Below are positions 1 to 12,119 of a DNA stretch of 64,000 nt, one piece after another. Source of the stretch: Torymus aiolomorphi (Eukaryota > Arthropoda > Insecta > Hymenoptera > Torymidae). Positions within the stretch are counted from its first letter, which is position 1. Each line of letters opens with the position of its first letter. A model generated the notes under the pieces. The model was given only the letters and a program-made list of their open reading frames with translations, did no database searches and was not told the DNA's origin. The stretch lies in NCBI GenBank assembly GCA_036365515.1, contig CM070877.1, positions 11,848,601-11,912,600 on the forward strand, written 5' to 3'. The translations under genes and the position numbers were made by a program.

Positions 1-247
1 TTTTTTTTCAATCTTTATAACTAGAACGTCACGGCGCAGAAAGTAGCCCTTCTTCATGAATAATTACAGTATCATTAACTTGGTCTTCACATGCATTAAA
101 CCGCGACGTTCTTTTAAAGTTGTACCCCTCTCACCTCGATAAGTTTACGCGCTCGAATGGTGTACATTACATCCACGATTACCCGCAAATAAACACAAAA
201 TTGAACTTTGGATTTCAAACATCTTCGGTTTCTCAGAACTACACTTC

Positions 248-250
<3 letters not shown>

Positions 251-314
<64 letters not shown>
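251..314. repeat. (TC)n microsatellite, about 32 units
   Basis: Pure TC dinucleotide array ending where the phase breaks into CCTC. It lies on the C-rich side of the first island. Confidence 0.98.
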
Positions 315-319
<5 letters not shown>

Positions 320-468
320 AAAGAACTCATCACCTTCGCTTCAGCCCTTTTTTTCTCTCTCCACGGAAAAAAGGTTAAGCCAACGACACAGGCGCGCATT
401 GCGCAACACCGTACGCGTTATCGTGCTGTCTCGTTCTTTCACCGCTGTTTATTCGGGAGATCGATGAG

Positions 469-471
<3 letters not shown>

Positions 472-532
<61 letters not shown>
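472..532. repeat. (GA)n microsatellite, about 30 units
   Basis: Pure GA array on the G-rich side of the first island, facing the TC array about 160 bases upstream. The two could pair as a long imperfect hairpin in single-stranded DNA. Confidence 0.98.
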
Positions 533-536
<4 letters not shown>

Positions 537-1294
537 AAGGATGTGCAATGTTTGCCCCGCTAAATATTGGTTGTGTGTCGAGCGAGAACAGCGCGTCGTG
601 TCGAAAGTTTTTCTATGAATTTTTAGGAGGACGGCTATGTGTCTTTCAAGAAAAGGTAATACACGTCGCGGCACTCGATCCCAGTTTAATTCCGTTGCCA
701 GGTAAGTCTAAACCGTAGTAGTCTAAATCGGCGGTTAATTTTTGTAGCCGACGAAAAAATCTGGATCTAATGATCGATTTTATTTAGTGAGATTTTTTAT
801 CTTCGAAATTTTGCATCAGTTGTTAATTTGTTATCCGTTGTTAACTCGATTGCCAGCGCTTGCACAATTCGCGTAAATTGGGACCCGTCTACGTCACACT
901 CGCGCTGGGATGTATCGCACTGCGGAAGTCCGGGCACTTGTTGGCTTCGTGTTGCACTTTCACAGAGTCTTCAAGAACGGTTCTTATACTTTTCGTTTCG
1001 AATCTGTTGAGTTTGTCACATCACTTCACTGTTCTTATTTTCTTTTTGTCACTTGCTGCAAGTTATATATTGAGAAGTTTATAATATATGTTATTGATTA
1101 TGTAGATTGTGAGATACGATAGAGCGCCTCATGCAAGTACGAAGAGAAAATTTTCAATGGATGGAAAGATAAATTAATAGGCTATTACAGCAGACGTCAT
1201 ATTCCAAAGTATAGATTGTATATTACCAAAAGTATCATAAACACAAGAAATATCATCAACAGTAGCCTATCCGATAGAACTCACAAAGTACACC

Positions 1295-1297
<3 letters not shown>

Positions 1298-1380
<83 letters not shown>
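1298..1380. repeat. (GA)n microsatellite, about 41 units
   Basis: Uninterrupted GA array between two islands, followed directly by unique AT-rich sequence. The preceding 640-1290 is unremarkable AT-rich sequence with no gene visible. Confidence 0.98.
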
Positions 1381-1382
<2 letters not shown>

Positions 1383-1440
1383 TCCGAATTAACGTACAAA
1401 TGGAAAAAAATCTAAACTAACGATAATCTTTACAGCATCC

Positions 1441-2800
1441 ACGCTTCTAATGTCGCTCTTTCTCTCTCAACCCCGCATGCACCAGACGCCGCATCTCACC
1501 CCCTCCCCTCTGCACTCCTCCTAAAAAAGGTACGAAAAAAGTCATCCAGACGCTATAAAGACAGGTCCAAAGCCAAGCGCGCGTATTCCGAAAAAGCGCT
1601 TCTCGTCGGGGGATGGGGTGTAGCAAGGGTGGCGGAGGGGGAGAGGGAGAGGGAAGAGAGATGATATCGCGCGGGACATAATACTTTCGAAAAACCTCCC
1701 GACCTCTCGGAGGATGGTGGTAGAAGGAGGGGGAGGGGGAGGGGGAAGAGTGGGGGAAGCGAGTGTGCGAGAGGGCGCGCAGTCCAGGAGTAGTAGTAGT
1801 GCCGTAGGGAAGAGGGGGAAGAAGGGGGAAGACGGCGACGCAGTGGAAAGAGTCAAGCGTAAGACATCCACTCACACATACACGTACATATATACGTTTG
1901 TACGTACCCCCTTATATATATATTCCGTAGTAGTCGCAGTTCACACACAGGTTCGGCCGCCGACGACGACGACGACGGTGGCGACGCGACGCGAGAGAGG
2001 AGCCCCCGTGCCTCGATCTTGGCGCGCTGCCGCGTGCAACGCGAATGCGGCGCAGGCGGTGCTGGCGCGCGCCACTGCTGCTGCTGCCGCTTGCGCGCAA
2101 GCGGTACACACTCCCCCTACCGGCTCACTCAGTCTCTCTCTCGCTCACTCTCTGTGCTGCTGCTGCTCTGGGCGCGTGCGGAAAAAGGAGAACACGCGCC
2201 CGTGCGACTAAACAGCGAGAAACAAAGCCGAGAGCGAGAGAGGCAGGTGTTGGGGCGGTACACTGTGTTGCGCGCGCTACTCGCGCCCGCCGCCGGCGCC
2301 CCCACGACGCGCGTTGTTGTTGACGTCAGGGTGGGGGTAGCTTGTAGGTATAGGCAGCGCGCCGACGAAGGTGGGAGAGAACTCGAGGAGAAGGGAAAGG
2401 AGAGAGAGACAGAGAGAGAGAAGGAGAGTTGCCGCAGTGTGTGCAGCCAGACGCCGGCTGGACGCTGGCTGAGCTGGTTGTCGTGAGAGTGGTGGCATGC
2501 TCTATGGATTTGGGTTGGGGTGGGTCTTTTTAGTTGTTTTGTTAATGTTTAGGAGAGTGACTGAGTAGGGGGGAGGGTTTTTTTGAGTTTTTGGGTGGAG
2601 ACAATGGGAGTTGCGGTTAGAAAGTAGAGTCAGATTTATTGTTGGGTGAGTGGGTGGTTTAGTTTTTTGGTTATCTGTGTGGGTTATTTAGTTAATGATT
2701 GTCAAAATAAATGAGTGGATAGGGGTTTTTTCGAATTTTTTGATGGAAGAAATGAGTTTTTTAGTGGGAACGTAGACATTCCGTTTGTTTGTAAATGGGT
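1441..2800. other. Skew-switch island 2 with a long CpG-rich core
   Basis: The C-rich left arm (about 1441-1560) leads into roughly 900 bases of CpG-rich core full of short CTG, GAC and GA runs. The right arm is strikingly G+T-rich: line 2521-2580 has G23, C2, T25, A10, and 2641-2700 has G21, C1. A CTATAAAG element lies at about 1551-1558. Open frames across the core, the longest 165 codons, are Arg/Ala/Ser-rich low complexity without a recognisable domain. They shift with the CpG content, so they are not called as genes. Confidence 0.6.
1729..1756 (+). other. G-quadruplex motif
   Basis: Four runs of five G (1729-1733, 1735-1739, 1741-1745, 1752-1756) are separated by loops of 1, 1 and 6 bases. 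This meets the strict four-run G-quadruplex definition on the + strand. It lies in the core of island 2, upstream of its G+T-rich arm, where a G-rich displaced strand would favour R-loop or quadruplex formation (inference). Confidence 0.75.
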
Positions 2801-2816
2801 TAAGTAATTGGTAATC

Positions 2817-3288
2817 TGTTTAGAAAATTTGTAAATATTTACGATAATAAACAACGCGAACGAAAATATTTTAGGATTTTTGTTTAGCGATGTCTTTAGA
2901 ATTACATGCTAGAAAGTTAATAGAGATGGATAAACTATTTTTGTTTATATATTTGTTTACCTGTTTGTTTATTTGCGTGACAAATTTTATTAATATTTGT
3001 TTAGAGTAGATATACAGAGCATTTTTTAAATACCTATTGGGTTGCGGATAACAGTGCTTTTGTTTAGTAAATATAAAATTTGGAAGTTTTTTTATGCAGA
3101 TTAGTGATTTCAATTTTTGTTTACGTGTTTCTTTAAACGTAGAAAATTTTACCGCAAAAAAATGTTTATGATTAGATAACTAGAATTTGGTTAGTTGTGT
3201 TTATGTAAGACACGGCCTAATTGTTTGTTTACATGCATACAAAATTTGCCAATATTTGTAAATATAAGTATTAATATATAAATAAACA
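2817..3288. promoter_or_regulatory. Candidate enhancer: cluster of 13 forkhead-type cores
   Basis: TGTTTA occurs on the + strand starting at 2817, 2881, 2942, 2954, 2966, 2998, 3061, 3118, 3163, 3198 and 3226. Its complement TAAACA occurs at 2848 and 3283. TGTTTA/TGTTTAC is the established core bound by forkhead (FOX) factors. About one match would be expected by chance in DNA of this AT content. Eleven of thirteen share one orientation. That it acts as an enhancer is inference; a degenerate tandem repeat could give the same picture. Confidence 0.4.
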
Positions 3289-3299
3289 AGTAAAAAATT

Positions 3300-4130
3300 C
3301 TATTTCGGCATTTCGGATTAAGATAATAACATTTTTGTTTTCACTATCGGAATTTTTATATTCACAGAAAAGAATTAATTAAAAGTAAGTGGCGAAATTT
3401 TCGTATAGTACCAACCCAAAATTCGCTGATTGGTATACTTAAATTAGATCATAAACTGTCACATTTAATGAAATTTTTAATTTTTGACATAATATAAAAA
3501 AGTATGTATTTAACAGTCCATAGTCCAATTTTTACCAGAATGATATTATTTTGCATATGCGGAGTACATTTACTAGTTTGAGGATATTTTCAATTAATGG
3601 TTGATCAATATTTTTAGTATAGTATAGTAAGATATTACGAACTATATCTCGCAATAAATATAAACGACACTAATACTATATTTCATTGCAGGTCACTACG
3701 TTAAAAACAGTTTCACAATACTTTATCTGCTTTAGTAATAACCCAGGAAATTACGCATGTTTTCAGAGTATTTTTTTAAGTGTCACACTTCGCGGTGCAT
3801 CTTATCTGTTAGGGAAACAGAAAATTTTGTGTTTCTTTACTTTTCGAATGCTTATCAATCGTGCCTTTACGAAATAATAAACAGATGTAACACATTTCTG
3901 AATGTAAAACGCAATAAATATGATGAAACTTCCATATTTGTTTTTTATTAACCTAAGTAAATAGGAAATAATTCCTCAAACGTTTGTGAAATTTATTAAC
4001 CACGACGAATTACACATTAATGACGTAAATAAACATAAACTTCACAATTTTTCACGAATACTATTATGGAGCAAATTTTTCAGAATAGTCAGTTTCACAT
4101 ATTTATCTTCCATTAATAATATTTGTTAAT
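3300..4130. other. AT-rich stretch without recognised features
   Basis: AT-rich sequence with scattered short frames, all under 70 codons and without recognisable similarity. I see no repeat, hairpin or splice-flanked exon that I can support. Confidence 0.5.
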
Positions 4131-4139
4131 TGTTATAGT

Positions 4140-5260
4140 TACAAATCTCTTATTACTCCCGATATCCCATCTTCTTATAAAAATCCATAAAATAGCATTT
4201 GTCCTAGCTTTCAATTACTAATCACCAGGAAACAAGATATCCAAACAACCCGCGCACTAGTAAACGTGCTAAGAAACCAAAGCCCAGCGTAACATTAAGA
4301 TAACAGATCTACTTCCACACATCGTCTTTCTCTCACTCTCCCAGGAGCAAAAATTAAAATCCTTCTCTCTCTCCCGATCATTCAGCCACAGCTCGACCCA
4401 CCCTCATGACCCGGTCATTCACCACCAGCCAACTCACCCTCACCCTAACCCACACAGACACATCTCATCCTCCCCCTCCACACGCTCGTCGCGCCAAAAA
4501 CTCACGTACTACTTCCAAAGTGCGAGTACCTCTGGGCCACGTTGCTGCTCTCTCTCTTCCACTTTCCTCCGACACTTCCACCAGCACTGCCAGAGAGCCA
4601 AGCGGGAGAGACACGACGTCGTCGTCGACTGGCTGGCGCAACACCTGCCGCGGCACTGCCTGCTGTTGTCCCGTTAAGGACAACAATGCAATATTTAAGC
4701 GTATACAAGCGCGGTGCAGCAGCAGCAGCAGCGGCGGCGCCGGTGGTGGGGAACGCGCCACGGATGCGCGCGCAGGATACCCTGCGGGGGCGGCGGAGAA
4801 AGATAAGGAGAGGGTGAAGGGGAGTAGTAATAGCAGTAGTAGTAGTAGTAGCAGAGGCAGCCTGTCTCGATGCTGCTGCTGCTGCTGCGAGAGCAGAGAG
4901 TTTCCCCTTATGTGCCGCCGCGAGCGCAAGAGGGAGAGAGGGATGAAATGGGATGGGAGAGAGAGTGCAAGATGGTGGGTGATTGATTGTTGCTCCGGCG
5001 ATTTTTGAGGGGGCGGTGTGGCGAACGTCCTCGTCGTAGTCGTCGTCGGCGATGGGGAGGGGGGCTTAGGTGTGCGTGAGCGATGGTCGCGTATAGATTA
5101 CGGAAGAATGAAGAGTGGAATTGTAGGCCCTGGTGTTGCTGTTTGTGAGATTGTTTTTTGGAGGAGATCAGTTGTTTCGGATGGTTGCATTGGTAGATCC
5201 AAGTGTTTTTTGAAACTTATTTGCATGTCTATTTTTAGATGATGGTTGGGGAACCAATAT
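4140..5260. other. Skew-switch island 3
   Basis: The left arm is A+C-rich (line 4441-4500: C30, G5). The core at about 4580-4920 is CpG-rich with short CAG/GTA triplet runs (for example 4826-4850). The right arm is G-rich (5041-5100: G28, C9; 5101-5160: G21, C5). Overlapping frames of 200 codons on + and 154 on - are Ser/Arg/Leu-rich translations of the triplet runs and are not called as genes. Confidence 0.65.
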
Positions 5261-5399
5261 GACTATTGGAAGACTGACTTACTATTCCAAAATTAGAGTT
5301 TATTGGTGCTGTTACTTCTCAATTTCTTTGCCAGATTTCATCCAGACTTTACATTCCTTTATTCTACGTACCACATTTTGTTACATTTTTTATTTCTAA

Positions 5400-6180
5400 A
5401 ACTACCCGCGCTTGGCTAGTACGCATGATGACTTTTCATTCCTCGGAACCACAAGAAAAAGCCTTTATATATTGTTCAAACACTTCCCCTCGATAACACC
5501 CGCTTGGGTATACCTTTAATAAATCGTGACCGCGTGAACGATAACGCAGCACTTTTAATTTCACGCCTGCACTTGGTAATTCCTATCGATTTAAAATGTA
5601 CACCCTTATTTTTAAATATAACTAGGTTAACTATAGTAACACCTGGTAGGTGATTAAATAATTAAAGGTTAAGAAGTTTGCGCTCATATTTTTTTATACG
5701 TAAAAGTGCCGCTTCTTTTCTGATTCGTTGAACGCAGACATACAGACAGAGACTGGGTGACACAGCGGCGGTGTCGATGGTGGCGTATAGCTGCGGTGGA
5801 GGGAACAAAAGCAGTTCAACGGTTCGAGAGCTTTCAGCTACCATTGCCAGATGCTGTTGGTGAATTGGAACGGTGCTCTTCGCGCGACTGTCTGCGTGTG
5901 TGTAACGACAATTTGTCAGTTCTCTGTGGATTGCAAAGCAAAAATGAATATTGGCACGAGTGAGGTCAATATTTTCCTAACGGGGTTTAGCCAAAGCCCT
6001 CCCCCGTTCTAACAATATTGTGGTTGTCATCGTGCTTTAGACTAGGTCATCGTATTGTACCTCAATGATACATTGTCAATATAGCAAATCTGCTGGTGTT
6101 GGCAGATACTACATTTAAAGGATCTAAGCATAGTCGAGAGTTGTAAACTTTCATACTTGTACAGTACTCTGTAGCAAATG
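5400..6180. other. Weak skew-switch region
   Basis: A moderately C-rich stretch (about 5400-5560) precedes a G-rich one (about 5750-5850). The asymmetry is weaker than in its neighbours and could be chance. No gene, repeat or hairpin is supported. Confidence 0.25.
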
Positions 6181-6279
6181 TTATGATAAGAATAAAATCA
6201 TTTGGTGATGGTACCACCGAAACTTTGAACCTCTTTCATCACAAAATACAGATCGGTATCACATTAATCCACCTATTGC

Positions 6280-6434
6280 ACATTTCATTCATTTTGGTAC
6301 CACTTCGCGCAGTAGCAGTAGCAGTACCACCACCAGCCATTTCCACTCGAAAGAACCCCATTCCACCTTGGCAATATCACTCAGCCAGCTCCAGCTCGAG
6401 CATCGCGCCATGCCCAGGCACATCGCCATTTCAA

Positions 6435-6522
<88 letters not shown>

Positions 6523-7060
6523 CCATCTCCCTGCCCATCTCAATCTCCTTCAGACCCATCCGCTATCTCTCTCTTCCTCTTTCCCCGGCCGTAGCTCGCT
6601 GCTCGCCCGGTGCAACGGTGAACGGGCGCGCGCAATACAGGCTGTGTACGCCGCTGCTACCGCTCGTGGGGGAGGGTTTACGGCGGGCCACTGGTGGGGG
6701 TGGCGCGGTGGTGGCAAACGCAACGCCCTCATCCTCCTCCTACGAAGAGAGAGGATCGCGGCTGGTGTATACGTGTATATACGACACGAGTCCAAGAGGA
6801 AGTGAGAGAGGAGAAGGGGGATGGTCCTCGCGGATGGGGAGAGATGGGGTTTTGTTGTGCGGAGGCAATGTGTTGTGTGCAAGGAGGAAGAGAGAGGGAA
6901 AGAAGTGATCGATAGAATAGGACAGGATAGGTTGGAGAACGCGCTGGCTGGTGATTCTGCTGTGGGTAGGTGTAGCAGAAGATGGAGGGCATGAATTGTT
7001 GAAGAGTCTTGTTATATGCTTTAGCGGATGCCGGGTGGTTCGGCGCTTGGTACCAGTCGG
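6280..7060. other. Skew-switch island 4
   Basis: A C-rich left arm contains the CT array at 6439-6521. A CpG-rich centre lies near 6590-6660. A strongly G-rich right arm (about 6660-6990) follows. A 241-codon + frame crosses all three parts, but its middle is a Ser-Leu run from the array and the rest shows no domain. Confidence 0.6.
6439..6521. repeat. (CT)n microsatellite, about 41 units
   Basis: Pure CT array on the C-rich side of island 4. Confidence 0.98.
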
Positions 7061-7679
7061 AATTCCGAGGAAGAGTCGCTTTCAATGACGTTAAATGGAG
7101 AAAATGAGGAAAGCCGTTCTTTCACGTCATAATGTTTCTTTTTAAAAGTCAAGAAGCAAAGATGTCCTTTAATTTTAACTGTTTCCGAATGTCCCAGATA
7201 GTCTTTGTGAATTATCTCCGTTATCTTGATGAAATATGCGAACTGAGGATTACAAATTGAGAGGCAAGAGTATCGTTCTTTAACTATTCTTAACGTCCTA
7301 TAAATTCTAAACAAAATATGGAGTAAAAAGAATATAATATGGTTCTCAGGTTACATAGAATATGGAACTGTTTGTCATCCGATACCAGATCAATGGGTCA
7401 ACACGCGAGCTTTAAAACTGAAGTGCGCCGCTTCGTTTGTAATCAAAACATTGGCAACTTGGCTGTTTGTCATTTGATCTACTTGATACATCTTGCAAGT
7501 TATTATGTAAGCTTTTATATAACGACTCTACCGGAAACAGGTATCTCAGATACAATACATGTAACTGCAAACTGTCGTTTAATAACTCTAATGTCTATTC
7601 TTCTAAAGATGCAATAATTCCTCCATACTTATACTTCGAAAACTACCATATTTACATATTTTCAAGCACTCTTACACCT

Positions 7680-8120
7680 AATATTCCTAAATAAACAAAT
7701 AAAACCCATCCATCCACTTGCATCTCCTCCCCCGCAAAACATCCGACAAAGTAGGTCCTGCCTGTGCCAGTCGCTCCGAAAACTTTCAACCGAACTTCAT
7801 CAGCGGCCTCAAAGAGCCGCACGTACGAAGATTCCCCCACTGCTGCGGGCAAAGACAACATTTGTATTGCGCGGACAGCGTTTGCTCGAGCGCTGGCTCG
7901 GCCCTTTGAAATGTTCTGCCGAAGAACCAGGTACGTACAACATCTTTTATACCCTTCTTTCTGTGTGTATGAGTGTGTGTTGTTTCTTCGATTTTTTTAT
8001 GGGTTTGTAGTTTGAAGGACGTGGGGATGGGGTTTTCGAGTTTGATGGCGGCGTATGTTGTAGTTTGTGATGGATGTTTGAAGAAGCGTAAAAGGTTGTG
8101 TGTGGGTGGTGCGTACTTAA
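7680..8120. other. Skew-switch island 5 (compact)
   Basis: A compact example with a clear boundary. Line 7681-7740 has C22 and G2; 360 bases later, 8041-8100 has G22 and C3. The CpG-rich centre is at about 7850-7930. The flanks 7060-7680 and 8120-9040 are plain AT-rich DNA with no supported gene. Confidence 0.65.
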
Positions 8121-9040
8121 GGTGACATAATTCACGCTGGAAATTTTTGTGAAGCTTTGGTGTTACCTTTTTTAAACATTACCACTTATGTTTAATATGA
8201 CGTGTTTAACTCATAGACAGAGAGAAATATATTATTGTATATACATCTGTATACCTGAATCATAAAATAGTAATTTGTAATAAATATTGGTGTCTGAATC
8301 ATCGACGATGGCAGTATTTAAGTGATATTCGACGTAGTCGAATACCGGTGTCTAGATAAGATGGAATTATGTTCATCAAAATTACATTCGATGTACAGAG
8401 GTGTACCGAAACATAAATATAATATTATTATTCGTAAGACATTACGGTAAAAAAGAAGGTTACAATACAAGCCTTGCCATACGCTGCCTTAATATATTAT
8501 GACCAGTTAATCTAAATATTTTATTTTAACTATTAATATATGGATATTCTTTCATGAATTTTCATAGTTACCTTAGAAATGTCATACTTATTTTAACCAT
8601 ACTAGTAAAATCCTATTTTGTTTTTTAGGCTATGAATATATAATTTTTCATTATGATTTCATTTTAATTGGTTTAAATGATAGGATAATCAGATCATTTT
8701 TCAAAGCATGAAAAAATTAATCTTTTTATTCTAATTTGATTTAATTATTTAGTTTTAATTATAGTTTTAAATATAGTTAAGAATGAAAATTCAATTTCAA
8801 AAAGTAGCGAATTTTCGCGCCTATTCCTTACAGACCAATCAAAATCACTCTTTAAGTGCTTCACAACATCCGGCCATCGTTTTTTTAAGAGAGGAAAGAT
8901 CTTTGGTGACATCGTACGTACACTTTTACAATAATAATATCTTTCAACGATGTTATCAACAGTTTTATTAAAGCCAAAAATCATAAATTTGTACAGTATT
9001 AATCAATATACCTTGTTCATAAAGCAAAAAATAAACATGA

Positions 9041-9260
9041 AGTTTGAAGTTTACATCGTTGGTACGCAACGAAGAATTTTTTTGTAATTATAATTAAAGC
9101 TACTTGAACAATGCAAATTATATTAAAATCCTTATTCGAAAGTTTGTTTATGCTATAACACATTAAATACACATGCAATTTTATAAAATTAATATAATTA
9201 TAACGGGAAAACAATTTTTTTTTAATTTTGGTTGCACTTCAACGTTGCAAACTTCAGACC
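9041..9260. mobile_element. MITE family 1, copy 1 (about 220 bp)
   Basis: The terminal inverted repeats read AGTTTGAAGTTTACATCG at the left and, on the complement of the right end, GGTCTGAAGTTTGCAACG. GCAAC-type subterminal blocks and A-rich runs continue inward. The 19 bases at 9246-9264 are identical to 62727-62745, in the right end of the second copy. Trinucleotide CAT lies just outside both ends (9036-9038, 9261-9263), possibly a target duplication. There is no coding capacity, so it is nonautonomous. The superfamily is not assigned. Confidence 0.6.
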
Positions 9261-9299
9261 CATAAATAAACCATTTCTCTATGTTATTTAATCTATGCT

Positions 9300-9900
9300 T
9301 TATCTATTATTGGTTATTACACACACGCGGTAACGAAATAAAAATCCTCACCGTATCCTCCACTCGTATACATTATTCTTATTACATCATTTCACTCAAT
9401 ACTCCGCACGAAAATCGACGCCGCGAGCTTCGATAATTCGCGCTCGCGTATATTTATTCGCGAAAATACAAAGCCGGCGATCTATAATCCCAAATAACGA
9501 CTATATTTAATTTACCCCTCGTCGATATACGGCCGCGCGTGCGCATAAAAATAGACAGCGTTTCTCAACGGAAATATAAAGATCAGCACTCGTCCAATTA
9601 AACACACGGCGTGTTCCGTATAAATACGTCATGTAAATCCACGGCATATCGCGCGAGCGAGTGAATCGAATAAAGAAATTCAATTATTCAATATCGGAGA
9701 GTTGCGGGAAATTTGAGCGAGAGCTTATTTCTGAATATTTTGATTGGTTTTATAATATTTTCTTCAGGGCGGGAGTCGGTTGAGGTTTTCTGTACCAGGT
9801 TGTTCGTGGAATTGCCGAGTGATTCCGATGGTAATTTTATTTGGTTGTAGAGAGAAGCAAGAGAGTATTCGACTTATTCGAATTACTGTTGAGAAATTTT
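9300..9900. other. Skew-switch island 6
   Basis: A+C-rich left arm (9361-9420: C17, G5), CpG-rich core at about 9400-9660, and G+T-rich right arm (9721-9780: G15, C6). A TATAAATA sequence lies in the core near 9619. The asymmetry is milder than in most islands. Confidence 0.5.
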
Positions 9901-10350
9901 GCGAGGCGATGGATAGATTTATTGCCTTGCACAAATAGCCTTTTATCTGGTAAATTCAATATTGAAATATGAATCTATTGCACATTGATGAAAAATGAGC
10001 TATTTTTTTAAAAATATTTGATAAAACGCGATGAATAGAACTTGAAAGAATGATTACACAAAAATTCAAATTATTAACAAGGAGGTGTAAATATATAACA
10101 TTTATCTTATTAAACATTTTTCTCATCCATTATAAACTTATCAAAATCTGGGGCAAGTTTCAATATCGACAGCTGTGATTCAAAATCAGAATCCTATGCG
10201 ATGAAATACCATAATTCTTATAAACGATATGAAGAATAAATATAAAAACCGATCGACTGTTAATTTGATTATTATTATTCGCGAATTAACTTACTAAAGG
10301 TATAAAGCCATTAGACTATATTCAAATATTTGAATATTTCATTGAACGGG

Positions 10351-10927
10351 CCCTGGTGGAAATCGATTCCATTATTTACCTAATAAATAGCTAGTTTCTT
10401 CAATAATCGTCAAAAACTAGACACTTTTCTTGGCCATTTCTATCCATCGATGAAACGATTTTTCCGATCATATTCGCTATTTAATAGACAGAATAATAGA
10501 ATAAGTTTTTTCACAAATTTACATTAGCTTATTTATGAGTATTTAAAAGATATTAAAGTTGGCCAGTTTTTTAGTCAGGAAATGGCTAATAAGAGGCGCT
10601 TGCTATTATGGTGAGGAGTAAGAGAGACAGAATCAAACGGAAAAATCATTGTTTTCATTTGTATTCCCTGAAACAGTACTATAAACGAATTAAATACCAA
10701 TAATTCATGTTTACGTTTTGGTTAGCTATCTTTTTTTAATATTTGTCTTTAAATACATGATCAGATTACAGAAAAAATTTAGTACAAATATTTCAAGGCT
10801 GTATTATCTCCATTAAATCGAGACTATGACTGGAAAAATCGTTTCATCACTACCCAGAAATTAGCTATTTTTACTAGCTATTTATTATTTTTCTGGCCAT
10901 TTACGATAGAGACAATTTCTACCAGGG
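10351..10927. mobile_element. DNA transposon remnant with long imperfect TIRs (about 577 bp)
   Basis: The left end begins CCCTGGTGGAAAT and the complement of the right end begins CCCTGGTAGAAAT. Inward, AATAAATAGCTAG, TGGCCA and a perfect 17-base block (10449-10465 against 10832-10848) recur as inverted pairs, giving arms of roughly 100-120 bases with gaps. The interior has no open frame. I see no convincing target-site duplication, so the element is old or its outer ends are slightly off. The CCC ends recall piggyBac-like elements, but TTAA does not flank it; no superfamily is assigned. Confidence 0.55.
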
Positions 10928-12110
10928 GATATTTGCATATTTTATGCTTTAAAAATGTTCCTACTTTTTATACTTAAGCATTAGTGTATAACAGTAGCAC
11001 TAGTTCTACATATAATGTAGAATAAAATTGATATAATTAGAAAAAAGTCTTCTGCCTTTAATTATTATTGATTATTAACTTTTTTTTTATATGGGAATTC
11101 GTTATAACTACTCAGTTTTTATGAATGTCTATTCCTACATTTTGTCAGTACATTCATCCCATTAAATAATGAAATTAAAAAGGTTACCGCATTGTAGCTT
11201 TATCTCTTGGAATCTCTAAAAAGACCAAAGCACTTAGAATCAGTTCACGCCAATTCGTCTAAATCAATACGAGAGAGCGCCAAACAAGAGACACATTAAA
11301 TTATACAGTTTAAAAAAAAATGTGTACACCAGGGTCGCCAAAATCATTTTTTTATCAATCTAGAGTATCATCTCTATTTATCGCGATAATCGTAGCAGCT
11401 CTGTAAATTTGTTGCGCGTCTCGCTTCGCTAGAGACCAAACAGAATCGTCTCCTTTATATTGGCAATACGAAGCACACCGAATTCGCGATCTGCTCAATG
11501 AACCAGACCAAACCAGTAATGTTGATTAATTCGACTTTTTCAACGCCCGTACATACGCTGTTTACCCAAACAACAGATTTTTCAAATAATTTCCTTACCG
11601 AGCGCCAGACTCTCTCGAAGATGCAAGCCTTGTTCTGTGTGTGTGAGTGTGTTCGCTCTGTGCTCACCTAAAACAGAAAGAGAGAGAGAAGAGATTGTAG
11701 TTCACACGTTATCTTTTCTTAAATTCGCTAAAAATGGAAATTGTCAATGGGCGGATTATAGGAGTGTGTCAGCTGCGTGAAAGTGCTCTGGGACGTAAAT
11801 CACGCGGGGAATTAACATTTTTTCGAGTTATCGGGCTCTGGGAGAGACAGCGTTAGCTTATCGCTCGCTTTCGCCAAGATTATTTGCATAAAGCCAAAAT
11901 TTTCTTTGTACATGGAATATTAAAATTCTCTGCTATTCCTATCGTTTTTTAAAAGAAATTATTGTCAATATTATTTGAGCATTCTTCAAGTTGTATGTGA
12001 AATATTCTTTTAATAGAAGATGCATTTTTTGGTTATCCAAAAACAAGTGCTAATTCTGGTACCATTTGCTACCATCAACATGACATAATTTAGTAATTGT
12101 CTCCAAACGT
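10928..12110. other. AT-rich stretch without recognised features
   Basis: AT-rich DNA containing a few CG-bearing patches (about 11260-11440 and 11640-11850). One 70-codon - frame near 11455-11667 has no recognisable domain. No repeat or hairpin is supported. Confidence 0.45.
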
Positions 12111-12119
12111 ATAAATCTC

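Larger units (their letters stand above)
120..640. other. Skew-switch island 1 (CT array left, GA array right)
   Basis: The + strand is pyrimidine-rich with a long CT array on the left. It passes a short CpG-rich centre near 390-420 and becomes purine-rich with a GA array on the right. The layout is close to an imperfect inverted arrangement of the two arrays. Frames crossing it encode only Ser-Leu or Arg-Glu runs, so no protein is called. A role as a bidirectional initiation centre is inference. Confidence 0.5.

Noticed and set aside
1714..2211. 165-codon + frame in the CpG core
   Set aside because: Arg/Ala/Ser/Thr low complexity from triplet runs, with competing long frames on both strands, as expected of GC-rich noncoding DNA with few stop codons.
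4406..5008. 200-codon + frame and 154-codon - frame over the same DNA
   Set aside because: Both are Ser/Arg or Leu/Pro runs from triplet repeats; neither has a recognisable domain.
6183..6908. 241-codon open frame on +, the longest in the window
   Set aside because: The middle is a Ser-Leu run from the CT array, and both flanks are low-complexity translations of the C-rich and G-rich arms with no domain.
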